Shown here piece by piece: positions 42,544-51,443 of a DNA stretch of 64,000 bases. Origin of the DNA: Parvibaculum lavamentivorans DS-1 (GTDB lineage Bacteria > Pseudomonadota > Alphaproteobacteria > Parvibaculales > Parvibaculaceae); NCBI RefSeq assembly GCF_000017565.1, contig NC_009719.1, positions 2,835,001 through 2,899,000 on the forward strand, read 5' to 3'. Within the stretch, counting starts at the first letter, position 1. Each line of letters begins with the position of its first letter. The notes under the pieces are model-generated. The model was not told the origin of the DNA. It saw nothing but the letters and a program-made list of their open reading frames with translations, and did no database searches. The translations under genes were made by a program, and so were the position numbers.

Positions 42544-43986
42544 TCAGCGCCAGCTTGTCGGCTTCACGTCGAAGGCAAGGCTGATGCGTTGCACGTCGCC
42601 CGAGAAGGGCAGCGTGCGGTGGAAGAGATATGAGGGGAAGAAGAGAGCGTCGCCCTCTCGCGGCTCATAGGCAATCGTCTTCGGTTCGAACTTCGCATCG
42701 AATTCCGGTGGCGGATGGCCGAATTCAATCCAGCCGTCATGGCTGCCTTCGCCCGTGCCGAGGGCGGGCGGGAGGGCGACATAATAGACGCCGCTCATCC
42801 AGCCGCCGACATGGATATGCGAATGCTGGTGGCCGCCTTCGGAGAGCAGCGTGCCCCAGAGATCGAGATGGTAGGTCTTTGGCACTTGCCCCCGGTATGG
42901 GTGGCCCGGCTGCGGCTTGATACTGTCGAAATGGGCGTCGATGGCGCGGCGAAGGGATTTCTCAAAGGCAATGAAAGGCTCGCGCGGCGCGTCGAGCAGG
43001 AGGCCGGTCTGGCCGCCCTTGCGGGTCGCCTTTCCGAGCGGCTCCCATGTGACGGTGGGATCTTCTTTCAGGGCTTTTGCGAGCGCGGAGTTGAGATCGG
43101 CGAGGCTTGCATAGCCTTCGGGTGGCGTCAGCGTTGCGCGGCTGACGAGATTGCCGATTTCAGCGCGGTAGCCTGACGGCATGTCGCCGAATTCCTGCGC
43201 GCGGGCGAAGGGAAGCCATGCCGCCGCGCGCCGTTCCGGGCCATGGGTGGCGAGGGCACGCTCGAAGATTTCGGCGGCTTCGCGCGCGGCGCCGAGCTTG
43301 AGGCGCGCCATGCCGAAGCTGACATATGAGAGCGTGTCTTTTGGATTGAGGGCGACCGCTTTCTCGTAGGCGGCGGCGGCGGCCTCGATGTTTCCACGCT
43401 TCTGCTCGGCATTGCCCAGATTGCCATAGGCGGCGGCGAGGTTCGGGTTGCCCTTGATTGCGGTCTGCAGTTCCTCGACGGCTTCGTCGGTGCGTTCCTG
43501 CCGCAGGAGAACCATGCCGAGCTGCATGTGATAGGCGGGGATGGGCCGGTTTTCCAGAGCGCGGCGATACTGAGCTTCTGCGTCCGTGAAACGGTTTGCG
43601 CGCTGATAGAGCTGGCCGAGCGTGGCGGCGATGCCGGCGTGAGCGGGGAAGAGGGTGGCGGCATGATGGTAATGGTCCATCGCGTCGCCCCAGCGGCCGG
43701 CCTGCTGCAACAGGCGGCCGAGGTTCATCCAGGGGGTCGGTTCGGTGGGCGCAAGTTTCAGCGCGTAGCCGAGCAATTGCTCCGCCTCTTCCAGCCTGCC
43801 GCTTTCGACGACGATGGAGGCGAGCAGTGCCAGGGCATCGGGGTCTTCCGGCGTTTCAGCCAGGAGCGCGCGGCACTTTTCCTCCGCGATGCGCTTGCGG
43901 CCCTCTTTCAGAAGGGTGAGGACATCGCTGTAGCGGTCGGGAAGGGCGGTCTCGGCGGCGGTTTCAGTGCTCAAGTTCTTGTCCAT
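42544..43986 (-). CDS. TPR-repeat protein fused to 2OG-Fe(II) oxygenase domain
   Basis: A 480-residue protein. Residues about 15-260 are TPR-like helical repeats (APTEPTPWMNLGRLLQQAGRWGD, HAGIAATLGQLYQRANRFTDAEAQYRRAL, ENRPIPAYHMQLGMVLL). The C-terminal 200 residues (GHPYRGQVPKTYHLDLWGTL, GHQHSHIHVGGWMSGVYYVALP, GDALFFPSYLFHRTLPFSGDVQR) match the TIGR02466-type putative 2OG-Fe oxygenase with HxH and Arg signature. The TPR part may recruit a protein substrate. It is adjacent to a PhyH-type enzyme. Hydroxylation target unknown. Confidence 0.88.
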   Translation of the reverse strand: MDKNLSTETAAETALPDRYSDVLTLLKEGRKRIAEEKCRALLAETPEDPDALALLASIVVESGRLEEAEQLLGYALKLAPTEPTPWMNLGRLLQQAGRWGDAMDHYHHAATLFPAHAGIAATLGQLYQRANRFTDAEAQYRRALENRPIPAYHMQLGMVLLRQERTDEAVEELQTAIKGNPNLAAAYGNLGNAEQKRGNIEAAAAAYEKAVALNPKDTLSYVSFGMARLKLGAAREAAEIFERALATHGPERRAAAWLPFARAQEFGDMPSGYRAEIGNLVSRATLTPPEGYASLADLNSALAKALKEDPTVTWEPLGKATRKGGQTGLLLDAPREPFIAFEKSLRRAIDAHFDSIKPQPGHPYRGQVPKTYHLDLWGTLLSEGGHQHSHIHVGGWMSGVYYVALPPALGTGEGSHDGWIEFGHPPPEFDAKFEPKTIAYEPREGDALFFPSYLFHRTLPFSGDVQRISLAFDVKPTSWR

Positions 43987-44138
43987 TCATCGGCGGAGCG
44001 AGGTTCAACCTGCATAGCGGCGCGGAACCCGTCAATCCCATATCCTGGCCTATGTCGGCGGGGCGGCCATGCTGCATGTATCACAAACGGGTGTCATATT
44101 GGCGGCGGAGAAAGATTCGTTACCGGAAGGCTTGATGG

Positions 44139-45470
44139 ATGACCGATCTACGCACCGTTTCCTTTGGAGAAGCCTTCGGGATATGGGCGAAGATCGGCTT
44201 TCTGAGCTTTGGCGGCCCGGCCGGGCAGATCGCCCTCATGCACCGCATTCTGGTGGATGAGAAGAAGTGGCTGAGCGAGCCGCAATTCCTTCATGCGCTC
44301 AATTTCTGCATGTTGCTGCCGGGGCCAGAGGCACAGCAGCTTGCGACCTATTCGGGCTGGCTGCTGCATGGCCTGAAGGGTGGGCTGGCAGCGGGACTGA
44401 TGTTCATCCTGCCGGGCGTGGCGGTGATGCTAGGCCTCAGCATGCTTTATGCGGCTTATGCCGATCTCGGGCTGGTGGAGGCTGTGTTCTTTGGCATCAA
44501 GGCGGCGGTCTTCGCCATCGTGATCGAGGCGCTGATCCGCATTTCAAAAAGGGTTATGAAATCGGGCGCGCTTTATGCGGTGGCGGCTGCCGCTTTCGCC
44601 GCAATCTTCTTTTTCGACGTGCCGTTTCCATTGGTTGTCGCGGCGGCGGCGTTGTTCGGTCTGGCTGCCGCGAGGCGGGCGCCGTGGATATTCGGCGATA
44701 CGCTGAAGGCGCCGGAGGAAGAAGAGCGGCGGGTCAATGGAGGCGATCATACGCGAGCGTCTCCGCGACGCACTTTCGTTACCGCTCTCGTGGGGCTCGC
44801 GCTGTGGCTCGGGCCGGTGGCGGCGCTGATCCTTTTCTTCGGCATGGGGCATGTGTTCGCGCAGGAGGCGGTTTTCTTCAGCAAGATGGCCGTCATCACC
44901 TTTGGCGGCGCCTATGCAGTGCTGGCCTATGTGGCGCAGGAGGCGGTGCAGAATTACGGCTGGCTCAATCCCGGCGAGATGCTGGACGGGCTTGGCCTCG
45001 CCGAGACGACGCCGGGGCCGCTGATCCTGGTGTTGCAGTTCGTGGGCTATCTCGCAGCGCATCGGGCGGAGACGGGGATAAATCCCGCGCTTGCGGGCGC
45101 CATCGGTGCGCTGGTGACGGTTTGGGTCACGTTTGCGCCGTGCTTCCTGTGGATTTTTCTCGGTGCGCCCTATGTGGAGCGGCTGCGGAAGGTCGCGACG
45201 CTCAATGCAGCCTTCACGGCGATCACGGCGGCGGTGGTCGGCGTGATCCTCAACCTTGCGATCTGGTTCGGACTGCATGTCCTTTTCGGCGAGGTGGAGG
45301 AAGTGCGGACGGGGATTTTGCGTCTTTGGATACCGGACACGGCCACGCTCGATCCATGGGCTCTCGCCCTGAGCGTGGCCGCGCTTGTCGCGGTATTGCG
45401 CTTTCACGCAGGCATGCTGCCGGCGCTCGGTATGGCGGCGGCGGCAGGCGTTGCGATCAGCTTTCTCTGA
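44139..45470 (+). CDS. Chromate transporter (CHR family, ChrA-like)
   Basis: A 443-residue fused two-half CHR protein. The first half carries FGIWAKIGFLSFGGPAGQIALMH and LLPGPEAQQLATYSGW; the second repeats the pattern in FSKMAVITFGGAYAVLAYVAQEAV and GLAETTPGPLILVLQFVGYL. About 10-12 membrane helices. ChrA exports chromate by an ion-driven antiport. Chromate resistance is likely but not proven. The two-domain long form is typical. The gene stands alone. Confidence 0.9.
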   Translation: MTDLRTVSFGEAFGIWAKIGFLSFGGPAGQIALMHRILVDEKKWLSEPQFLHALNFCMLLPGPEAQQLATYSGWLLHGLKGGLAAGLMFILPGVAVMLGLSMLYAAYADLGLVEAVFFGIKAAVFAIVIEALIRISKRVMKSGALYAVAAAAFAAIFFFDVPFPLVVAAAALFGLAAARRAPWIFGDTLKAPEEEERRVNGGDHTRASPRRTFVTALVGLALWLGPVAALILFFGMGHVFAQEAVFFSKMAVITFGGAYAVLAYVAQEAVQNYGWLNPGEMLDGLGLAETTPGPLILVLQFVGYLAAHRAETGINPALAGAIGALVTVWVTFAPCFLWIFLGAPYVERLRKVATLNAAFTAITAAVVGVILNLAIWFGLHVLFGEVEEVRTGILRLWIPDTATLDPWALALSVAALVAVLRFHAGMLPALGMAAAAGVAISFL

Positions 45471-45475
45471 AACCT

Positions 45476-45514
45476 GGTGTCCTTCACCGTTTCATGGAAA
45501 CGGTGAAGGACACC
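45476..45514 (+). repeat. Perfect 18-bp inverted repeat (hairpin)
   Basis: Arms GGTGTCCTTCACCGTTTC (45476-45493) and its exact complement (45497-45514) flank a 3-base loop ATG. It lies 6 bases past the chromate transporter stop. No mismatch occurs over 18 bp, which is unusual. A downstream T-containing stretch (TCTTTGTTTTG) suggests it may terminate. Confidence 0.9.
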
Positions 45515-45531
45515 CAAGTCTTTGTTTTGTC

Positions 45532-45576
45532 GCGTTTTCGAACCGCAAAAGTGGCAGCCACTTTTGCTGAAAACGC
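45532..45576 (+). repeat. Compound palindromic repeat (nested)
   Basis: An outer pair GCGTTTTC/GAAAACGC (45532-45539 with 45569-45576) encloses an inner pair GCAAAAGTGG/CCACTTTTGC (45545-45554 with 45558-45567). The pattern is familiar from dispersed alphaproteobacterial intergenic repeats, by memory and unverified. It lies between the chromate transporter and amidohydrolase ends. Confidence 0.85.
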
Positions 45577-45577
45577 T

Positions 45578-47317
45578 TTAGTCCGCCGCCTGAACGGACG
45601 GGACCTGACGCTGCGGGCCACGGATGAGGCGGCCGGGCATTTCGCCTGTCGCTTCTCCGTTTTCGAAAGTGACCGCGCCGTTGACGATGGTGGCGCGGTA
45701 GCCGTCGGCGCGCTGGATCATGCGGCGGCCATCGGCGGGAAGGTCGAAGACCATCTCCGGCGCGAGGATGCGGAGTTTCTCCAGGTCGATGATGTTGAGA
45801 TCCGCCTTCATGCCGGGCGCCACGACGCCGCGATCGTTGAGGCCGTAGAGGCGAGCCGTATCGTGCGTCTGCATGCGCACCACTTCCTCGAGCGGCAGAC
45901 GCTCGCCGCGCGAACGGTCGCGCACCCAATGCGTCAGCATGTAGGTGGGGAAGCTCGCATCGCAGATGACGCCGCAATGCGCGCCGCCGTCGGACAGGCT
46001 CAGCACCGTTGCCGGGTGGCGCATCATTTCGTGGATGTGGTCGAAGTTGAAGAGCGTGTAGTTGAGGAGCGGCAGGTAGACATATCCCCGGCCGTCCTTC
46101 TCCATCAGCATGTCATAGACGATTTCGGCGGGGTTCCTGCCCGTGCGCTCCGCAAGGGCGGCGACGCTGTCTTCGGCGCGGGGCTCGTATTCAAGCGTGC
46201 CGGTATTTTCAAGCCGGAACATGCGATCGAAGCCCTTGGTCAGGATACTGCCGAGGGGGCCGAACTCGCGCGGCTGATCTGCGATGATGCGGGCGCGGAT
46301 TTCCGGGTCCTTCAGCTTTTCGAGACGCTCGGCGAAAGGAAGAGCGGCAATCTCGTAATAAGCGGGATGCGCGATGAAGGGATGCACCGTGCTCTGCCAG
46401 CCGAGCACCATGCCGGTGGGGCGGCAGGCGATCTGCGCGGTGACATTGGCGCCTTGCTTGCGGGCTTCGTCGGTGAGACGGAGCATGTCGCGCCACTTGT
46501 CCGGTTCGACGGGCGACTGGAGCAGGGCATAGGTGACGGGAAGGCCCGTCTCCGCGGAAAGCTCCTTCATCCAGTTGAATTCCTCTTCGGCCGGCGTCAT
46601 GTCCGACGCCATTTCGAAGACGCCGTGGCCCGCCTTGCCGAGTGCGCGGCCAATGCCCATCAGCTCCGCCTTGTTGGCGAAGGTGCCGGGGACGGGTTCG
46701 CCGTCCTTCGAGAGATGCAGCATGGTGCGCGAGGTCGAGAAGCCGAGCGCGCCTGCGGCGATGCCTTCCTCGACGATCTTCGCCATCGCGGCAATGTCTT
46801 CGTCGGTCGCGGCTTCGTTGCGTGCGCCGCGCTCGCCCATCACATAGGCGCGGACGGAGCCATGCGGCACCTGCGTCGCGACATCGAGCACGCGCTTCTG
46901 CTTGTCGAGGCTGTCCATATATTCGGGGAAGGTTTCCCAGTTCCACTCGATGCCTTCGGCGAGTGCGGCACCGGGGATATCCTCTACGCCTTCCATGAGG
47001 CTGATGAGCCAATCATGCTTGTCGGGCCGGGCGGGCGCGAAGCCGACGCCGCAATTGCCCATTACGACCGTCGTCACGCCATGCCAGCAAGAGGGCGAAA
47101 GGAGCGGGTCCCATGTGACCTGGCCGTCGTAATGCGTGTGGATGTCGACCCAGCCCGGCGTGACGACGAGGCCGGTCGCGTCGATCTCGCGCCTTGCGGT
47201 ACCGGTAACGGTGCCGACTTCGGTGACGATGCCGTTGTCGATGGCGACGTCGGCGATGCGCGCGGGCGCGCCCGTGCCGTCGGCCAGCAGTCCGCCGCGA
47301 ATGATGAGATCGTGCAT
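45578..47317 (-). CDS. D-aminoacylase/N-acyl-D-amino-acid deacylase-like amidohydrolase
   Basis: A 579-residue metal-dependent amidohydrolase. It starts DLIIRGGLLADGTGAP, then VVTPGWVDIHTHYDGQVTWDPLLSPS (metal His-x-His), VVMGNCGVGFAPARP (with the Cys of the D-aminoacylase group), and SLSDGGAHCGVICDAS (Asp, His). It probably hydrolyses N-acyl-D-amino acids or related amides. A GGAGGAG is before the ATG. Neighbours do not reveal the substrate. A 102-bp gap separates it from the upstream operon on the same strand. Confidence 0.9.
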   Translation of the reverse strand: MHDLIIRGGLLADGTGAPARIADVAIDNGIVTEVGTVTGTARREIDATGLVVTPGWVDIHTHYDGQVTWDPLLSPSCWHGVTTVVMGNCGVGFAPARPDKHDWLISLMEGVEDIPGAALAEGIEWNWETFPEYMDSLDKQKRVLDVATQVPHGSVRAYVMGERGARNEAATDEDIAAMAKIVEEGIAAGALGFSTSRTMLHLSKDGEPVPGTFANKAELMGIGRALGKAGHGVFEMASDMTPAEEEFNWMKELSAETGLPVTYALLQSPVEPDKWRDMLRLTDEARKQGANVTAQIACRPTGMVLGWQSTVHPFIAHPAYYEIAALPFAERLEKLKDPEIRARIIADQPREFGPLGSILTKGFDRMFRLENTGTLEYEPRAEDSVAALAERTGRNPAEIVYDMLMEKDGRGYVYLPLLNYTLFNFDHIHEMMRHPATVLSLSDGGAHCGVICDASFPTYMLTHWVRDRSRGERLPLEEVVRMQTHDTARLYGLNDRGVVAPGMKADLNIIDLEKLRILAPEMVFDLPADGRRMIQRADGYRATIVNGAVTFENGEATGEMPGRLIRGPQRQVPSVQAAD

Positions 47318-47419
47318 GATGGGCTCCTCCCCGGTTGCTTTGGGGAGGAGAGTACGCTGGGCGATTTGCGGAGGCCAGCATAAAATAGACCGAGGTCTAT
47401 TTTTGTCCGGGCGCGGGGA

Positions 47420-48340
47420 TCAGGCCGAAGTGACCGGGTTTGGAAGCGGTTTTCCGGCGAAAAAGGCGTCGAGATTGGCGATTACGGCATCGCCCATTGC
47501 GATGATGGCTTCCGAGGTTCCGCCGCCGATATGCGGCGTCACCACCACGTTGGGCAGGGTGACAAGATCCTGACGCGGATGGGGCTCGTCCTCGAAAACA
47601 TCGAGGCCGGCGCCCGCGATGGTGCCGTTTTTGAGGGCGGCAATCAGGGCGTCCTCGTCGATAGCGGAGCCGCGCGAGATATTGACGACATGACCGGAAG
47701 GGCCGAGCGCCGCCAGAACCCCGGCATTGACCATGTGACGGTTCGACTCGTCGGCGCGGTGGGCGAGGATGAGTGTGTCGGCCCATTCGGCAAGTTCGAG
47801 CACGGTCTCGAAATAGGGATAGGGGACGTCTTTCCTGCTGCGGTTGTGATAACCGATCTCGGCTTCGAAGGCGGCGAGCCGGTTCGCGATCTTCAGGCCG
47901 ATGGCGCCGAGCCCGACGACGCCGATCCGGCGGCCCGTGATGCCGCGCGCGAAGAGGAGGGGCGCAGGGTTTTCGCCGCGCCATTGCCCGGCGCGGGTGA
48001 GACGGTCGCCAGTGACGACGAGGCGGACCGAGGCGAGAAGGAGTGCGACGGCGAGGTCCGCGACCGTGGCGGCATTGGCGCCGACGGTATTGGTGACGGT
48101 GACGTTGTGCCGGGCCGCCGCGCCGATATCGATCCCTTCATAGCCGGAGCCGAAGCAGCAGATGAGCTTCAGGTCGGGCATGGCGTCGAACCAGGCATCG
48201 TCGGCGCGCATCGTGCCGACAGTGACGACAGCATCGACGCCCTTCTGCGCCTGCGGATCGGCGACGATGGTGTACCGGTCGGTGAGCTTCCGCTCGAAAG
48301 CCTTGCCGAGCGGGAGGGCGATCAGAACGTTCGGTTTCAT
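47420..48340 (-). CDS. D-2-hydroxyacid dehydrogenase (glyoxylate reductase-like)
   Basis: A 306-residue NAD(P)-dependent D-2-hydroxyacid dehydrogenase. Rossmann motif VVGLGAIGLKIANRL is near residue 150; catalytic Arg in NISRGSAIDEDAL region, Glu in DVFEDEPHP, and His in VVTPHIGGGT. It is the third gene (after MaoC and CoA-ester lyase), 7 bp after the lyase gene. Since malyl-CoA-type lyases release glyoxylate, a glyoxylate/hydroxypyruvate reductase role fits the operon, but this is inference. Confidence 0.88.
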   Translation of the reverse strand: MKPNVLIALPLGKAFERKLTDRYTIVADPQAQKGVDAVVTVGTMRADDAWFDAMPDLKLICCFGSGYEGIDIGAAARHNVTVTNTVGANAATVADLAVALLLASVRLVVTGDRLTRAGQWRGENPAPLLFARGITGRRIGVVGLGAIGLKIANRLAAFEAEIGYHNRSRKDVPYPYFETVLELAEWADTLILAHRADESNRHMVNAGVLAALGPSGHVVNISRGSAIDEDALIAALKNGTIAGAGLDVFEDEPHPRQDLVTLPNVVVTPHIGGGTSEAIIAMGDAVIANLDAFFAGKPLPNPVTSA

Positions 48341-48347
48341 AAGTTAC

Positions 48348-49199
48348 TCAATTCGACTGGGCGGCACGGGCGAGAAGCGCCTTTGCCTGTTTCAGATGGG
48401 GCATATCCAGCATGACACCGTCGAGCGCCACGACGCCGACATCGCCCGCCTGCTCGAAAGCGGCAATGACGGCGCGGGCATGGGCAAGGTCGGCTTCGTT
48501 CGGCGTGAAGACTTCATTGATGATCGCGACCTGGGCCGGATGGATCGCCATCTTGCCGGTGAAGCCGTCTCGCGCGGCGGCGCGGGCTTCGGCTTCGAGG
48601 CCTTTCTCGTCGCGGAAATCCTTCCAGACGCCGTCGATGGGCGCGACGCCGGCGGCGACGGCGCCGAGCAGCGTCAGCGTTCGGGCGAGCTGGTAGGGGC
48701 CAGTGTAGTTTCCGTGGTCGTCCTTGTTGTCGCGCGCGCCGAGCGCGGCGGAAAGATCTTCCGCGCCCCATGTGAGGAAAGCGAGGCGGGGATGCGAGCC
48801 GCCATATGTGCCGAGCGTGAAGAGAGAGGCGGCTGTTTCCGTGGCGACGCAGCCTATGCCGATGTCGCCGCCGCCGAGGCGGTCGATCCTGTCGCCGACT
48901 TTTTTCACGCAGGCACCAGACAGGGTTTTCGGGATGACGATCATGTCGGGTTTGGCGGGGATAATGGCTTCGAGGTCGGCTTCCCAGAAGGGTGTGTCGA
49001 GCGCATTGATGCGGAGCACGAGTTTGGGGCCGGAGCGGTCAGCGCCTTTCAGGTAATCGGTCGCGGATTTGCGCGCGGCTTCCTTGTTCGAAAGCGCGAC
49101 GGAATCTTCCAGATCGAGGATAAGTGCGTCGGCGCCGGAGCCGAAGCCCTTGGCGAGTTTCTTTTCGCTGTCGGCGGGGACGAAGAGCAAGGACCTCAT
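48348..49199 (-). CDS. CoA-ester lyase (malyl-CoA/citramalyl-CoA lyase-like)
   Basis: A 283-residue HpcH/HpaI-type TIM-barrel. It shows SLLFVPADSEKKLAKGF, LILDLEDSVAL (Mg Glu/Asp), KLVLRINALDTPFWEADL, IVIPKTLSGACV, FLTWGAEDLSAALGA and GKMAIHPAQVAIINEVF. Such enzymes cleave malyl-CoA or 3-methylmalyl-CoA into glyoxylate and an acyl-CoA, or citramalyl-CoA. 3 bp separate it from MaoC. Substrate is unproven; the neighbouring dehydrogenase suggests glyoxylate as product. Confidence 0.9.
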   Translation of the reverse strand: MRSLLFVPADSEKKLAKGFGSGADALILDLEDSVALSNKEAARKSATDYLKGADRSGPKLVLRINALDTPFWEADLEAIIPAKPDMIVIPKTLSGACVKKVGDRIDRLGGGDIGIGCVATETAASLFTLGTYGGSHPRLAFLTWGAEDLSAALGARDNKDDHGNYTGPYQLARTLTLLGAVAAGVAPIDGVWKDFRDEKGLEAEARAAARDGFTGKMAIHPAQVAIINEVFTPNEADLAHARAVIAAFEQAGDVGVVALDGVMLDMPHLKQAKALLARAAQSN

Positions 49200-49202
49200 G
49201 GC

Positions 49203-49667
49203 TCAGGCCTCTTCGACGCTTTTGGCGTGCATGAAAGCCTGGCGCGTGCAGGAGGCAACTTCGTCTCCGTGCTGGTTGTAGGCCTTGTGTTCGAAGGTGA
49301 CGATGCCGGCGAGAGGGCGGGACTTCGAGCGGCGCTTCGAAAGCACCTTCGTTTCGATCCGCAGCGTATCGCCCTGGAAGACGGGCTTCGGAAAGACGAC
49401 GTCGTTCATGCCGAGATTGGCGATAGTGGTGCCAAGCGTCGTGTCGTTGACCGAGATGCCGATCATCAGGCCGAGGGTGAAGAGGCTGTTCACCAGCGGC
49501 TTGCCGAATTCGGTTTCGGTTGCCGCGTAGTGATGGTCGAGGTGGAGGGCGGCGGGGTTCATGGTCATGGTCGAGAAGAGGACGTTGTCCGTCTCGGTGA
49601 CCGTGCGCCTGATCGGGTGCTTGAATATCTGACCCTCGCTGAATTCCTCGAAATAAAGTCCCGGCAT
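49203..49667 (-). CDS. MaoC-family dehydratase (enoyl-CoA hydratase 2-like)
   Basis: A 154-residue hot-dog fold protein. It has [64 protein letters not shown] with the catalytic Asp-His of the R-hydratase type. The start 49667 follows AGGGA. In other operons MaoC paired with a CoA-ester lyase is a mesaconyl-CoA or related hydratase, making the malyl-CoA-type substrate. The reaction here is inferred. It heads the minus-strand operon and is 98 bp from the divergent acyl-CoA dehydrogenase gene. Confidence 0.85.
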   Translation of the reverse strand: MPGLYFEEFSEGQIFKHPIRRTVTETDNVLFSTMTMNPAALHLDHHYAATETEFGKPLVNSLFTLGLMIGISVNDTTLGTTIANLGMNDVVFPKPVFQGDTLRIETKVLSKRRSKSRPLAGIVTFEHKAYNQHGDEVASCTRQAFMHAKSVEEA

Positions 49668-49765
49668 GTCGATCCCTGTTGTTTCCGCAGGCTGTCTCGC
49701 CGCCCGCATCCCGGCTAGGTTATAGCCTCGCGCAGCAGAACGCGAAAAGACGCCGGGGAGGCTAT

Positions 49766-50935
49766 ATGGATTTCAGATTCAGCGAGGATCAGCAGGCGAT
49801 CAGGGACGCCGTGGCGCGGATCTGCGTGAAGTATGACGATGCCTTCTGGCTGAAACACGACAAGGAAGGCGGCTTCCCGGAGGATTTCGTGCGGGATATC
49901 GCGGCTGGCGGCTGGCTTGGGGTCGCGATGCCGGAAGCCTATGGCGGTTCGGGGCTCGGCGTGACGGAAGCGGCCATCGTGGCGCAAACGATTGCCGAAT
50001 CGGGGGCGTGTCTTTCGGGTGCTTCCGCCATTCACATCAACCTGTTCGGGCCGATGCCCGTGGTGGTGTTCGGGACCGAGGAGCAGAAGCAGAAGAACCT
50101 GCCGCCGCTCATCAAGGGCGAGGACCGCTGCTGCTTCGGCGTGACGGAGCCGGATGCGGGGCTCAATACCACCGCGATCTCCACCAAGGCGGAGTGGGAC
50201 GGCAAGGCCTATGTGGTGCATGGGCGGAAGATGTGGACCTCGACCGCGCAGACGGCGAACAAGATATTGCTGCTGGCGCGGACGACGCCGAAGGAGAAAT
50301 GCGCCAAGGCGACCGAAGGATTGTCACTCTTTTATACGAACCTCGATCGCGGTGGCGCCACGGAGGTTCGCGAGATCGAGAAGATGGGGCGGAAGGCGGT
50401 CGACTCGAACGCGGTGTTCTTCGATGGGCTACGGGTGCCGAAGGAAGACCTGATCGGCGAGGAGGGGAAGGGATTTCACTATCTGCTGCATGGGCTTAAC
50501 CCGGAGCGGGTGCTGATCGGCGCGGAGGCGGTGGGTGTCGGCCGGATTGCGCTGAAGAAGGCGACGGATTATGCGCGGGAGCGGGAGGTGTTCGGCCGGC
50601 CGATTGGGCAGAACCAGGCGATCCAGCATCCGCTGGCGCGGTGCTGGGCGGAACTGGAAGCGGCGAACCTGATGGTGTTCAAGGCGGCGGCGCTTTACGA
50701 CGCGGGCGAGAATTGCGGGGCGGAGGCCAATGCGGGGAAATATCTGGCGGCGGAGGCGGGTTTCCGGGCCTGCGAGACGGCGATCATGACGCATGGGGGC
50801 ATGGGCTATGCCAAGGAGTTCCATGTCGAGCGTTATATGCGCGAAGTGATGATCGCGCGGATTGCACCTGTGAGCCGTGAGCTGATCCTGAGTTTCATTG
50901 CCGAGCGGGTGCTTGGCCTGCCGAAGTCTTATTGA
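49766..50935 (+). CDS. Acyl-CoA dehydrogenase
   Basis: A 389-residue FAD acyl-CoA dehydrogenase. [20 protein letters not shown] is the helical N-terminus; [21 protein letters not shown] is the FAD/substrate signature, [20 protein letters not shown] is the second signature, and [21 protein letters not shown] the third, with the catalytic Glu region inside it. It oxidises acyl-CoA to enoyl-CoA, passing electrons to ETF. GGGAGG precedes the ATG at 49766. It is divergent from the MaoC operon, which may use its product. Confidence 0.92.
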   Translation: MDFRFSEDQQAIRDAVARICVKYDDAFWLKHDKEGGFPEDFVRDIAAGGWLGVAMPEAYGGSGLGVTEAAIVAQTIAESGACLSGASAIHINLFGPMPVVVFGTEEQKQKNLPPLIKGEDRCCFGVTEPDAGLNTTAISTKAEWDGKAYVVHGRKMWTSTAQTANKILLLARTTPKEKCAKATEGLSLFYTNLDRGGATEVREIEKMGRKAVDSNAVFFDGLRVPKEDLIGEEGKGFHYLLHGLNPERVLIGAEAVGVGRIALKKATDYAREREVFGRPIGQNQAIQHPLARCWAELEAANLMVFKAAALYDAGENCGAEANAGKYLAAEAGFRACETAIMTHGGMGYAKEFHVERYMREVMIARIAPVSRELILSFIAERVLGLPKSY

Positions 50936-50943
50936 GGTTGTCG

Positions 50944-51351
50944 ATGGCATTCACCCTTCACGAGCGGCTTGCCGCCGATACGCTGCTGGTGGCCGACCTG
51001 CCGCTTTGCCGGGTGCTGCTGATGAATGACCGGCGGTTTCCCTGGCTGATCCTGGTGCCGCGGCGCGAGGGGCTGCGGGATTTCGATGATGTGGCGGCGA
51101 AGGAGAAAGCGAAATTCCATGCGGAGATCGACCTTGCCTCGGATGTGCTGAGGGAAGTGACCAAGGCACACAAAATGAATGTGGCGGCGCTCGGCAACAT
51201 GGTGCCGCAGCTTCATGTGCATGTGATTGCCCGGTTTCCCGAGGATGCGGCCTGGCCGGCGCCGGTCTGGGGCGTTGGGACGGCCGAAGCCTACGGCGAG
51301 GAAGAGAGGCGTGCCCTTGTCGAACGGCTGGGACGGGATTTTCGCGGCTGA
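50944..51351 (+). CDS. HIT-family protein
   Basis: A 135-residue HIT-domain protein. It contains RVLLMNDRRFPWLILVPRR, LASDVLREVTKAHKMNVAALGNMVPQLHVHVIARF with the HIT motif (HVHVI). HIT proteins hydrolyse or transfer nucleotides (for example Ap4A or AMP-lysine). The ATG at 50944 starts MAFTLHERL. It is only 8 bp after the acyl-CoA dehydrogenase stop, so likely cotranscribed. Its link to fatty-acid catabolism is unclear. Confidence 0.85.
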   Translation: MAFTLHERLAADTLLVADLPLCRVLLMNDRRFPWLILVPRREGLRDFDDVAAKEKAKFHAEIDLASDVLREVTKAHKMNVAALGNMVPQLHVHVIARFPEDAAWPAPVWGVGTAEAYGEEERRALVERLGRDFRG

Positions 51352-51356
51352 GGGCC

Positions 51357-51372
51357 GTCACGGTTAACGATT
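51357..51372 (+). promoter_or_regulatory. CtrA-like TTAAC motif upstream of the receiver gene
   Basis: Second copy of GTCACGGTTAACGATT, followed by GGTTTAAG. It is 72 bp before the receiver-domain start. The TTAA then TTTAA pattern resembles CtrA sites but spacing is not exact. Function inferred only. Confidence 0.35.
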
Positions 51373-51443
51373 GGTTTAAGACTCGAGGCTCAATATCCGG
51401 GGGAAGACGGGGAGCGATTCACCCGCATTCCGGAGCCGGAGCC

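Noticed and set aside
44267-47383. A 1038-codon open frame on the plus strand spanning the chromate transporter and the amidohydrolase genes
   Set aside because: It is a shadow of two real genes in other frames. Its translation is Arg/His/Ala-rich without any domain, and the genes it covers have clear motifs.
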